In this document: positions 31,115 to 39,042 of the stretch, piece after piece
Layout of the letters: each line of letters starts with the position of its first letter
Numbering within the stretch: position 1 is the stretch's first letter
NCBI GenBank assembly: GCA_963755825.1
Contig: CAVWLA010000003.1
Coordinates: forward strand, 2,046,001 to 2,110,000
Source: DATBQN01 sp963755825
GTDB taxonomy: Bacteria; Acidobacteriota; Thermoanaerobaculia; Multivoradales; UBA5704
Direction: 5' to 3'
Length of the DNA: 64,000 nt
Made by a program: the position numbers and the translations under genes
Notes under the pieces: model-generated
What the model was told of the DNA's origin: nothing
Seen by the model: the letters and a program-made list of their open reading frames with translations, nothing else
Databases searched by the model: none

Positions 31115-31429
31115 ATGATGCGTAAGTACCTGTTGCAGCTCGGCGCCTTGTTGCTCGTCGCCGGGTCGTTGACCGTCAGCGCGCCTGCGCTGCAGGCGGC
31201 CGTGCAGACGTCCCCGCCTACGCCGGCGTCCTCGGCGGTGGATCTCCCCTGGATCCATGACCAACCGTCGCAGCTGCCGTTTTCGAACGCGCCGCTGCTG
31301 ATGGACGAGCCGGCGCCGACCTGCGCCTGCTTCACGCTGTGCGTGATCGGCGACCACTGCTGCCCGGTCGTAGTCAACGGCCAGTGCACGAATGAGTGCA
31401 TCCCCAACGCTCAGCGTTGCCCGAAATAG
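31115..31429 (+). CDS. Exported small Cys-rich peptide precursor
   Basis: AAGGAGG lies five bases before ATGATG. The 104-residue product has a signal peptide (LLQLGALLLVAGSLTVSAPALQAA as its hydrophobic stretch and cleavage region), a Pro/Ser linker, and a C-terminal segment of about 33 residues with eight Cys: CACFTLC, then HCCPVVVNGQC, TNEC and QRC. Eight Cys in such spacing suggest four disulfides and a knottin-like mature peptide. It resembles no bacteriocin I can name. It lies in the patchwork island, with no modification or transport genes beside it. Confidence 0.6.
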   Translation: MMRKYLLQLGALLLVAGSLTVSAPALQAAVQTSPPTPASSAVDLPWIHDQPSQLPFSNAPLLMDEPAPTCACFTLCVIGDHCCPVVVNGQCTNECIPNAQRCPK

Positions 31430-31575
31430 CCGAGCGATCGATCGCTTCCAGCTGACCTTCCGAGCGGCTGCTCCACGAGCGAGCGGGGCAGCCGCCCTTT
31501 TCTGCAAGAGCCAGGGGTCGGCACGGCCTGCGGCGAGATGTCGGCCAACCACTGCGTCGTCGCCATCGGCGGTCG

Positions 31576-31670
31576 GGCGCGAGTTTTCCTTCTCCCGCTG
31601 CAAATTGAGTGAGGATAATTTCAATTACACTTGGGTGCGGACGATTTACCTCGGCTATTTTTGATTCCGC
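31576..31670. repeat. Second, degenerate copy of the 41-bp AT-rich repeat
   Basis: Pieces at about 31581 (GAGTTTTCCTTCTCCCG), 31611 (GAGGATAATTTCAATTA) and 31652 (GGCTATTTTTGATTCC) match units of the 28871-29140 array, and the last two again lie about 41 bp apart. The flanks 31430-31575 and 31671-31838 show no supported gene. Confidence 0.5.
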
Positions 31671-31838
31671 CTCGGCTCTCGGTAGTGGGCTATTAGTGTG
31701 TTGCCGGATCTTCCGCCTTGATTCCGCTGTAGCTTCCTCTCCGTGAGGGGAGGGAGCGTCCCTCTCCAATCCCGAAAGCGCCCCCGGCGAGAGTCTCACC
31801 TCCCGCCGGGGACTTGCCACCCATGGAGCATGCACCCC

Positions 31839-32222
31839 ATGAGCGACCGCCCCGAGTCTATCGCCCCGCCGCCGTCTCACCTCGCCTGGGAGGAAGACGC
31901 CGCCTTCCGGCACGTCTTCCTCTTCCGCTTCGACGAACCCGACCGCGCCGCCCTCCGCCAAATGGGCGACATGCTCCGCTACGTCCTGTAGACGGCGACC
32001 GACTACGGCCCCGACCTCCACGGCGACCCGCCCATCCGAGCCGAGCTGAGAGCGGCGGCATCCGACTTTCGCACCATGTGGGGGTTCTTCCGCGCCCTGG
32101 AGGTTGAGGGCGACGACACCCACCGCAGCCACTCCGGCGCCCGCCTCACGGACTTCGCCGGCATCCTGGCAACCAAGATGACGCGGCTCGCCGAGCTGAT
32201 CGAAGCGGAGGTGCGACCGTGA
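31839..32222 (+). pseudogene. Unknown ~127-residue gene with in-frame amber codon
   Basis: From ATG at 31839 the frame runs MSDRPESIAPPPSHLAWEED, then FRHVFLFRFDEPDRAALRQM, to TAG at 31989-31991. The same frame stays open and coding-like afterwards (TATDYGPDLHGDPPIRAELR ... MTRLAELIEAEVRP) to TGA. A CAG-to-TAG change would explain it. Its end overlaps the next start by GTGA, so the operon structure is still intact. No family is recognised. Confidence 0.6.
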
Positions 32223-32308
32223 CGCGCCCCACGGCTTCCCCGGAGCCTTTCGAGGAGTTGGCCTGGTGGGATTCCTCCCCCTCGCTCGACATCCTGACGG
32301 GAGCTTGA
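32219..32308 (+). CDS. 29-residue overlapping ORF in the mini-operon
   Basis: It starts at the GTG that overlaps the preceding TGA and ends four bases before the next start. The peptide is acidic and Trp-containing (PFEELAWWDSSPSLDILTGA). The placement between two overlapping genes supports translation, but there is nothing to show function. Confidence 0.4.
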   Translation: MTRPTASPEPFEELAWWDSSPSLDILTGA

Positions 32309-32312
32309 CGCC

Positions 32313-32513
32313 GTGGCGAGGGTGAGCGGCCGGACAGTCGAGGTCGTGGTGACGCCGCTTACCCCGCCGCCCATCCTAGAGCGCGATATGAGCGGCCGGC
32401 CGATCGTCCTCTTGCCGGGTGACACCTTCTCCGTCACCACCCTCCGCGACTTGGAGGAGGTCGCCCGCGAGGCGCTCCGGCGCCAGGCGTTTAAGGCGGA
32501 GCGGGTACAGTGA
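32313..32513 (+). CDS. Small protein of unknown function in the mini-operon
   Basis: This 66-residue protein starts with GTG and overlaps the next gene by four bases (GTGA). It begins with a beta-type half (VSGRTVEVVVTPLTPPPILE) and ends with a helix (LRDLEEVAREALRRQAFKAE). Its size and helix resemble small DNA-binding or antitoxin-like proteins carried by mobile elements, but no specific fold is clear. Confidence 0.5.
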   Translation: MARVSGRTVEVVVTPLTPPPILERDMSGRPIVLLPGDTFSVTTLRDLEEVAREALRRQAFKAERVQ

Positions 32514-32842
32514 AGATCGCCACCTTCACCGTCCGGGCGGACGAGCGGCAGAGCGCGAGGTGGAAGCAGTGCGCCGCCGCGGACGGTCACGCGAGCGTCG
32601 GCGCGTGGCTCGCCGTCGTCGCCGACGCCTACCTCCGCACCCGTGCCCGCGCCGGCCTGCCCATGCCGCTCGCGTGGCACCGCGGCTCGTTCCGCGTCGT
32701 CCTGGCGGACGGCCGCGCGGTTACGGTGCGCGGCCGGATCTCGCCGCCGTTCGGCTACTACGACGGGACCCAGGAGTGCCCGGACGGCCGGCACAAGTCC
32801 TGGACGTTGGTGCACGTCCCTACCCGACGGCAGGGGTCTTAG
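32510..32842 (+). CDS. RHH-like small protein, last gene of the mini-operon
   Basis: The 110-residue protein opens with MKIATFTVRADERQSARWKQ, then CAAADGHASVGAWLAVVADA. This strand-helix-helix layout resembles the ribbon-helix-helix proteins of plasmids and integrative elements. The C-terminal half is beta-rich (SFRVVLADGRAVTVRGRISP ... FGYYDG). It overlaps the gene before it, and its TAG stop falls in the loop of the tRNA-like hairpin. It is probably element-borne; the target is unknown. Confidence 0.55.
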   Translation: MKIATFTVRADERQSARWKQCAAADGHASVGAWLAVVADAYLRTRARAGLPMPLAWHRGSFRVVLADGRAVTVRGRISPPFGYYDGTQECPDGRHKSWTLVHVPTRRQGS

Positions 32843-32903
32843 ACACCCCTTGAGGACTCCGGGACAGCTCCCCGGAAGGGTTCGACTCCCCCGCCCACCG
32901 CCA
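32833..32903 (+). other. 3' half of a class II tRNA-like sequence with CCA end
   Basis: GGGGT-CTTAGAC-ACCCC forms an anticodon-like arm with U33 and triplet TAG (Leu as read). TCCGGG/CCCGGA forms a long variable arm. GGG-TTCGACT-CCC forms a T-arm with the invariant TTCRA, and GCCCACC-G-CCA is an acceptor end. Two A:C mismatches lie in the T-stem. The 5' half is not convincing: a start at 32809 (GGTGCAC) pairs at only 5 of 7 acceptor positions and the D-arm conflicts with the anticodon arm. A degenerate tRNA or an attachment-site remnant fits best. Confidence 0.4.
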
Positions 32904-32969
32904 CCGCATTCTAGTCGCCATCGCCGCCGGACTCGCCAAGCTCTTTCCGAGCAGCCCGAACGAGGATCT

Positions 32970-33182
32970 CTCGATCCCGCCGGCTTCGCCGCCGCCGATC
33001 TCCCGGCGGATCGCGAGGCGCTCCTCGTCTTCTACTGCTCGAACCCGCTCTGCCGCAAGGCTCCCAGCGCGGCGCTCCGCGCCCGCAAGCTCGGCTACGA
33101 GAACGTGCGCGTGATGTCCGCCGGCATCAACGGGTGGCTGAGCGCACGGCTGCCGACCGAGTCCGGCGTCATCCCCGCCGCC
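32970..33182 (+). pseudogene. Duplicate of the 3' 213 bp of the rhodanese gene
   Basis: This segment matches 30232-30444 with a handful of substitutions. It keeps the active-site motif LLVFYCSNPLCRKAPSA but lacks a start. It ends VIPAAR-stop and overlaps the pgeF stop, so it is probably the original gene end. The full-length gene now ends one codon later. The direct repeats bracket about 2.5 kb of unrelated pieces. Confidence 0.8.
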
Positions 33183-33888
33183 AGATGAAGGCGAGGTTGC
33201 GGCCGCCTCCCTTGCCGTCGCGCCGATAGCTCCAGAGATGATCCTCGCCGCAGCGGGTGCAGGCGGCGATCGTCTCGCTGCCACCGACGCCCGCGGCGCG
33301 CAGCTGCGCCGCCGCCGCCGCCGCGAGATCGAGATGCGGCTTTCCCGCCGCGCCGGCGACGACCACCTCCGGCACGCTCGCCGCGGCGACCTGGCTCGCC
33401 ACCTCGTCCCCCACCTCGTAGCAGCAGGGGCCGATCGCCGGCCCGATCCACGCCCGCCAGCCGGCGGGGTCGGCGCCGAGCGCGGCGGCCACCGTCTCGA
33501 CGGTCCTCGGCAGGATGCCGGCGGCGAGACCGCGCCAGCCGGCATGGACGGCGGCGATGCCCTCGGGGCCGGCGAGGACGACCGGCACGCAGTCGGCGGT
33601 GGCGATCGAGAGGGCGAGGCCGGGCTCGGCGGTCCACAGCGCGTCGCCGGCGCCACACTCGCCGGCGACGGCGGAGAGCACCTCGGCCGAGTGGATCTGC
33701 CGCGCCCAGGCGACCGGCGGGGCAGCTCCCGGCTCCATGCCAGCCAGCACCGCCGCCCGCTCGGCCGCGCGGCTCGCCGCCGGGCCGCGGCCGACGAAGC
33801 GGACCTCGACACCGCCATCATCGCCGCTCCACACGGCGTGGCCGCCGCTCGCGCGCGGTCCGCTGACGGGGTTCGCCATGACGCTCAT
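33169..33888 (-). CDS. pgeF: PgeF/YfiH-type polyphenol oxidase (LACC1 family, purine nucleosidase-like)
   Basis: The start at 33888 gives 239 residues (ATG at 33879 is an alternative). Motifs are WARQIHSAEV, LALSIATADCVPVVLAGPEG, IAAVHAGWRGLAAGIL and IGPAIGPCCYEVGDEV. They supply the His/Cys/His zinc site of the LACC1/YfiH family, which acts on purine nucleosides and related substrates. The last residues, NLAFIWRRG, are typical. It converges with the rhodanese copy by a short overlap and diverges from gatB across 40 bp. Confidence 0.85.
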   Translation of the reverse strand: MSVMANPVSGPRASGGHAVWSGDDGGVEVRFVGRGPAASRAAERAAVLAGMEPGAAPPVAWARQIHSAEVLSAVAGECGAGDALWTAEPGLALSIATADCVPVVLAGPEGIAAVHAGWRGLAAGILPRTVETVAAALGADPAGWRAWIGPAIGPCCYEVGDEVASQVAAASVPEVVVAGAAGKPHLDLAAAAAAQLRAAGVGGSETIAACTRCGEDHLWSYRRDGKGGGRNLAFIWRRG

Positions 33889-33928
33889 TCTAGGCCGCGA
33901 AGCTCTTCCGGTAGACTCGTCGCGCATC

Positions 33929-35431
33929 ATGCTTTACGAGCCAGTCATCGGACTCGAGGTCCACGCCCAGCTCCTCACCGCGAGCAAGATGTTCTGTCGC
34001 TGCCCCAACCGCTTCGGGGAGCCGCCGAACACGCTCGTCTGCCCGATCTGCCTGGGCTATCCGGGGACCCTGCCGGTGGTCAATGGGAAGGCCATCGACC
34101 TCGCCATCCGCCTCGCCGTGGCGCTCGGCTGCACCCTCCGCGAGACCTCGGTCTTCGCGCGGAAGAGCTACTTCTACCCCGACCTCCCCAAGGGCTACCA
34201 GATCAGCCAGTACGACCGCCCGCTCGCCGAGGACGGCGCGCTGCCGCTCACCCTCTCCGCAAAGAGTGTTGGGATCGAGCGCCTCCACCTCGAGGAGGAC
34301 GCCGGCAAGCTCCTCCACGAGGCGCCGGGCGGCGGCCGGCTCGACGCCATGAGCCTCGTCGACTTCAACCGCGCCGGGGTGCCGCTCGTCGAGATCGTCT
34401 CGCGCCCGGAGATGGCGAGCCCGGAGGAGGCGCACGACTATCTGCAGACCCTCCATCGCGTGCTCCTCTACACCGCGACGAGCGACGGCAGCATGGAGGA
34501 GGGAAGCCTGCGCTGCGACGTCAACGTCTCGCTGAAGCCTGCCGGCGCGAGCCGCCTGGGGACCAAGGTCGAGATCAAGAACGTCAACTCCTTCCGCCAT
34601 GTGGCGCGGGCGATCGCCCACGAGATCGCGCGCCAGGGCGCCATCCTCGACGCCGGCGGCACCGTCGCCCAGGAGACGCGGAGCTTCGACGTCGCATCCG
34701 CCTCGACGCTTCTAGCGCGGAGCAAGGAGGAGGCGCACGACTACCGCTACTTCCCGGAGCCCGACCTGCCGCCGCTGGTCGTCACCCGGGAGCGCGTCGA
34801 GGCGCTCCGCGCCGGCCTCCCCGAGCTCCCCTGGGTGCGCCGCGAGCGGCTGATCGCCGCCCACGGGCTCGCCGCAGACACCGCCCGCCTGCTGACCTCG
34901 GCGCGCGAGCTCGCCGACTACTTCGAGGCGGCGGTGCGAGCGGCAGCGGCTCCTGGTGCGCCGACCGTCGATCCCCAGGCGCTCGCCCACTGGATCCTCG
35001 GCGACGGGCTGCGCGAGCTGAAGAGCCGCCGGCTCGAGCCCGGCGACCTGGCGGCGGCGCTGCCGCCGGCGCGGCTCGCCGCGCTGGTCGCCCTGGTCGA
35101 CAGCGGCCGGCTCTCGGTCTCCGCCGGCAGGGAGATCTTCGCCGCCATCTTCCAGAGCGGCGAGGAGCCGGCGGCGGCGGTCGAGCGGCTAGGGCTCGCC
35201 CAGGTGACCGACGACGCCGTCATCGGCCGCTGGGTCGAGGCGGCGATCGCCGCCTACCCGGCGCAGGCGGCGGAGCTCCGCGCCGGCAAGATCGCCCTCC
35301 TCGGCTTCCTCACCGGACAGGTGATGAGGCTCTCCGGCGGCCGCGCGGATCCCGCCCGCGTCCAGCGGGCTCTGCGCGAGGCTGTCGCCCTGCTTTCGGT
35401 GGCAGCGGCGCCGGCGGTTCCCGCCGAGTAG
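33929..35431 (+). CDS. gatB: Aspartyl/glutamyl-tRNA amidotransferase subunit B
   Basis: The 500-residue protein has the GatB signature YEPVIGLEVHAQLLTASKMF, then CPICLGYPGTLPVVN, SYFYPDLPKGYQISQYDRPL, LVDFNRAGVPLVEIVSRPEM and DYRYFPEPDLPPLVVTRERV, followed by the C-terminal YqeY-like tail domain. The first zinc-site Cys residues are in MFCRCPNRF and VCPICLG. It helps convert Glu-tRNA(Gln) and Asp-tRNA(Asn) into the amidated forms; gatA and gatC are not nearby. ATG at 33929 is 33 bases into what could be read as an upstream frame, and it is the natural family start. Confidence 0.95.
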   Translation: MLYEPVIGLEVHAQLLTASKMFCRCPNRFGEPPNTLVCPICLGYPGTLPVVNGKAIDLAIRLAVALGCTLRETSVFARKSYFYPDLPKGYQISQYDRPLAEDGALPLTLSAKSVGIERLHLEEDAGKLLHEAPGGGRLDAMSLVDFNRAGVPLVEIVSRPEMASPEEAHDYLQTLHRVLLYTATSDGSMEEGSLRCDVNVSLKPAGASRLGTKVEIKNVNSFRHVARAIAHEIARQGAILDAGGTVAQETRSFDVASASTLLARSKEEAHDYRYFPEPDLPPLVVTRERVEALRAGLPELPWVRRERLIAAHGLAADTARLLTSARELADYFEAAVRAAAAPGAPTVDPQALAHWILGDGLRELKSRRLEPGDLAAALPPARLAALVALVDSGRLSVSAGREIFAAIFQSGEEPAAAVERLGLAQVTDDAVIGRWVEAAIAAYPAQAAELRAGKIALLGFLTGQVMRLSGGRADPARVQRALREAVALLSVAAAPAVPAE

Positions 35432-35461
35432 GCGGCGCGGCATGGCAGAAAGATCCGCCCG

Positions 35462-36483
<1,022 letters not shown>

Positions 36484-36487
<4 letters not shown>

Positions 36488-37407
36488 CGCTGCTGCAGGC
36501 GCTCGCCTACTTCGCCCGCGAGGCGGCGATCAACCTGGTGCGGAGCTGGAAGGTGAGCATGCTCGCCGTGCTCACCATCGCCGTCAGCCTCTGCCTCGGC
36601 GGCACGTTCCTCCTCGCCAGCCGCAATCTCGCCGGCGCCGTCGAGCGCTGGCGGGCCGAGGCGCGCGTCGTGATTTATCTGCAGCCGCAGACCTCTGCGG
36701 CCGACCTCGCCAGCCTGGCGGCGGAGGCGCGGCAGGCGCCCTGGGTGGCGGCGGTCGAGCCGATCTCGGCGGCGCTGGCGCGGCGGCGTTTCGAGGCGGC
36801 CTTCCCCAGCCTCGGCGGCCTCGTCGAGGGGCTGGGCCAGGAGCCGCTCCCCGCCTCGCTCGAGATCGCCCTCGTCGGTCCCGGCGCCATCTCCGGGATA
36901 CCGGGCGCGCGCTGGGCGCGCCCGGCCGAGCTCGAGACCTGGCTCGCCGGCTGGCGCCACCGGCCCGAGGTGAGCATGGTCGACGACGACCGCGAGTGGC
37001 TGCGCCAGCTGGAGACCTTCATCGCCATCCTGCGCGGGGTGGGGCTGGCGCTCGGCGCGGTGCTTCTCGGCGCCGCGATCTTCACCATTGCGAGCGTCAT
37101 CCGCCTCACCGCCTATCTCCACCACGAGGAGATCGCCACCATGCGCCTGGTGGGGGCGACCGAGTTCTTCATCCGCGGTCCGTTCTACGTCGAGGGGCTG
37201 CTGCAGGGCCTGCTCGGCTCGGGGATCGCGCTCGCCGGCCTCGTCGCCGCCTACCGCGCCGCGCACGCCCGCGCCGGCACCTCGATCTTCGCCTCGCTCC
37301 TCGCCACCGACTTCCTCACCCCGCAGCAGCTCGCCTTCCTCGTCCTCGTCGGCGCCGGCGCCGGTCTCCTCGGCGCCATCTCCTCGCTGCGCCGCGAAGC
37401 CCTCTAG
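36484..37407 (+). CDS. ftsX: Cell-division permease-like protein FtsX
   Basis: The GTG start at 36484 overlaps ftsE and gives 307 residues. One N-terminal membrane helix (VSMLAVLTIAVSLCLGGTFL), a periplasmic domain (ARVVIYLQPQTSAADLASLA ...) and three C-terminal helices follow, including IFTIASVIRLTAYLHHEEIA with the MRLVGATEFFIRGPFYVEGL signature. It couples FtsE ATP hydrolysis to an outside amidase activator. The gene ends 155 bp before the ompA stop, the two genes being convergent. Confidence 0.93.
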
Positions 37408-37502
37408 CTCCTCGCGCGGCACCGCGAGAGCGGCGCGCGCCGGCGTATGCCGAGGCGTTTCGGCGCTCGCGGCCGGCGTGCCGCCAAGCAAGAAGCGGCC
37501 AC

Positions 37503-37538
37503 AAAAAAAGCGGCCCCGCCATCGCTGGCGGGGCCGCT
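37503..37538 (-). terminator. Strong intrinsic terminator of ompA
   Basis: A 13-bp perfect stem (AGCGGCCCCGCCA with TGGCGGGGCCGCT) closes a 4-base loop. Read on the minus strand it ends in seven T residues, 23 bases after the ompA stop. Confidence 0.9.
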
Positions 37539-37561
37539 CGCTCGTGCTTCGAGCTTGAGGT

Positions 37562-38920
37562 CTACTGCACGGACAGGATGACGATGGCGCGACGATCCTC
37601 GGCCGGGTTGCCGGTCGAGTCCTGCGAGCCGCGGCCCTCGGTGGTGATCCGGCTGGGATCGATTCCGTGGCGCGTCACCAGGTAGTTCTTGACCGCCTGC
37701 GCCCGCTGGTCGGACATCCGCTGGTTGCCCGCGGCGTTGCCGGAGGCGTCGGTGTAGCCCAGCACCTGAGCGTGGAGCGTGGGGTCCTGCTTCATCTTGA
37801 GAGCCACCTCGTCGAGCTTCGCCTTGGCGATGTTCGAGAGACGCGCGCTGCCCGGCGTGAAGTTGACCGTCACCCGCTCCTCGGGCTTCGGCGCCGGAGC
37901 CGGGGGAGGCGGCGGCGGAGGCGGCGGCTCAGGAGCCGGCGGTGGCGGCGGCGGCGGTGGCGGCGGTGGTGGCGGCGGGGGAGGCGGCGGCGGGGGAGGA
38001 GCCGCCGGGTGACGGAAGGCCGCCGGGAAGTAGGTCAGGCCGATGAGGCCGCCCAGTGGGCAGTGATCGCTCACCGAGCTCAGCTGATTGAGATCGGCGC
38101 GGAGGGCGAAGTTGAAGGCCCAGTTCTGCGCCTCGCCGAGCCAGAGGCGGCCGCCGGTCGTCGCGTCATAGGAGTCCTTGAACTGGATCTCGCCGTTGCT
38201 GGCGTTGTTGAAGGTGCCGACGACCTCGGTGATCCAGTCGAGCCGGTCGGAGACGCGGCCGGCATAGCCGATGCCCGCGATCACCTGCTTCTCGACGTCG
38301 CGACGGGTCGGATCGAGGAAGAACGAGCCGTCCGGCAGGGTGATGATGCCGCTGCCCGACTTGCCGCCCGGATCCCGGTAGCCGACGTTGAAGACCCAGT
38401 TGCGGACGCTCCAGTCGAGACCGACGCCGAAGCCGGTGCCGTCGGACGCGATCTCCTTCTGGCCGGATGGAACTTCTACAAAACCGTTGATCGCGAACTG
38501 GCTGTTATCGCCCGGGTTGCCGTACAGCCGGATCTTGGTCCCGATGCGAACGTTGCCCTGTCCCTTGTCGTTCAGCTGGTCGACCCGGAAGTCGCGGTGG
38601 AACTCGTAGTCGTCGTAGGGGATCTCGGCACTGACCTCCCAGCGGTCGGTGATGCCGACCCCGACGCTGGCGCTGTAGACGTTCCAGTCGAGGTCGCCCA
38701 CCTTGCCAGGCAGGTTGACGCCGCTCGTCCGCAGCACCCGGTCATAGTTGTTGGCGTAGATCCCGAACGACCAATTGCCCCGCGGGAGCGTGTCGCCGGT
38801 GAACAGCGAGAAGAGTCCCGTCTCGCCGGTCACTGTCGGAGCATTGGCCTCCTCTCCGGCGAACGCGAGAGTTGGGGCGAGGCCCAACAGCGCCGCACAT
38901 ACAACGTATCTGAATCTCAT
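37562..38920 (-). CDS. OmpA-family outer-membrane protein with poly-proline linker
   Basis: The 452-residue protein has a signal peptide (MRFRYVVCAALLGLAPTLAF) and an N-terminal beta-barrel of about 280 residues with alternating hydrophobic strands (WSFGIYANNYDRV, WEVSAEIPYDDYEF, VFNVGYRDPG). A linker of more than 40 residues is almost all Pro. The C-terminal OmpA domain (VTVNFTPGSARLSNIAKAKL, then QVLGYTDASGNAAGNQRMSD and RITTEGRGSQDS) binds peptidoglycan. GGAGGAGAT precedes ATG by about six bases. The single-copy gene has its own terminator. Confidence 0.9.
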   Translation of the reverse strand: MRFRYVVCAALLGLAPTLAFAGEEANAPTVTGETGLFSLFTGDTLPRGNWSFGIYANNYDRVLRTSGVNLPGKVGDLDWNVYSASVGVGITDRWEVSAEIPYDDYEFHRDFRVDQLNDKGQGNVRIGTKIRLYGNPGDNSQFAINGFVEVPSGQKEIASDGTGFGVGLDWSVRNWVFNVGYRDPGGKSGSGIITLPDGSFFLDPTRRDVEKQVIAGIGYAGRVSDRLDWITEVVGTFNNASNGEIQFKDSYDATTGGRLWLGEAQNWAFNFALRADLNQLSSVSDHCPLGGLIGLTYFPAAFRHPAAPPPPPPPPPPPPPPPPPPPPPAPEPPPPPPPPPAPAPKPEERVTVNFTPGSARLSNIAKAKLDEVALKMKQDPTLHAQVLGYTDASGNAAGNQRMSDQRAQAVKNYLVTRHGIDPSRITTEGRGSQDSTGNPAEDRRAIVILSVQ

Positions 38921-39042
38921 TTATCTCCTCCGGCTATGAGCCTGGACAGCAGAGACCTCTATGCCCCTGCCAGAATCTCGGACTGCGGCGAAGCGCATCC
39001 GATACGCCTCTCGGCCTCGCCAACCCACCGCCTGCAGTCCAG

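Noticed and set aside
30905..31624. 239-codon minus-strand frame across the Cys-rich peptide gene
   Set aside because: The plus-strand peptide has a strong ribosome-binding site and signal peptide; the minus frame is low-complexity and begins inside the repeat remnant.
32833..32850. Considered as an amber suppressor tRNA serving the TAG at 31989
   Set aside because: On the plus strand the loop triplet is UAG, which reads CUA, not UAG. The complement would give CUA, but the T-arm and CCA exist only on the plus strand.
32809..32903. Considered as the 3' end of tmRNA
   Set aside because: There is no tmRNA 5' signature or tag-peptide region in the preceding 300 bases, which encode the mini-operon.
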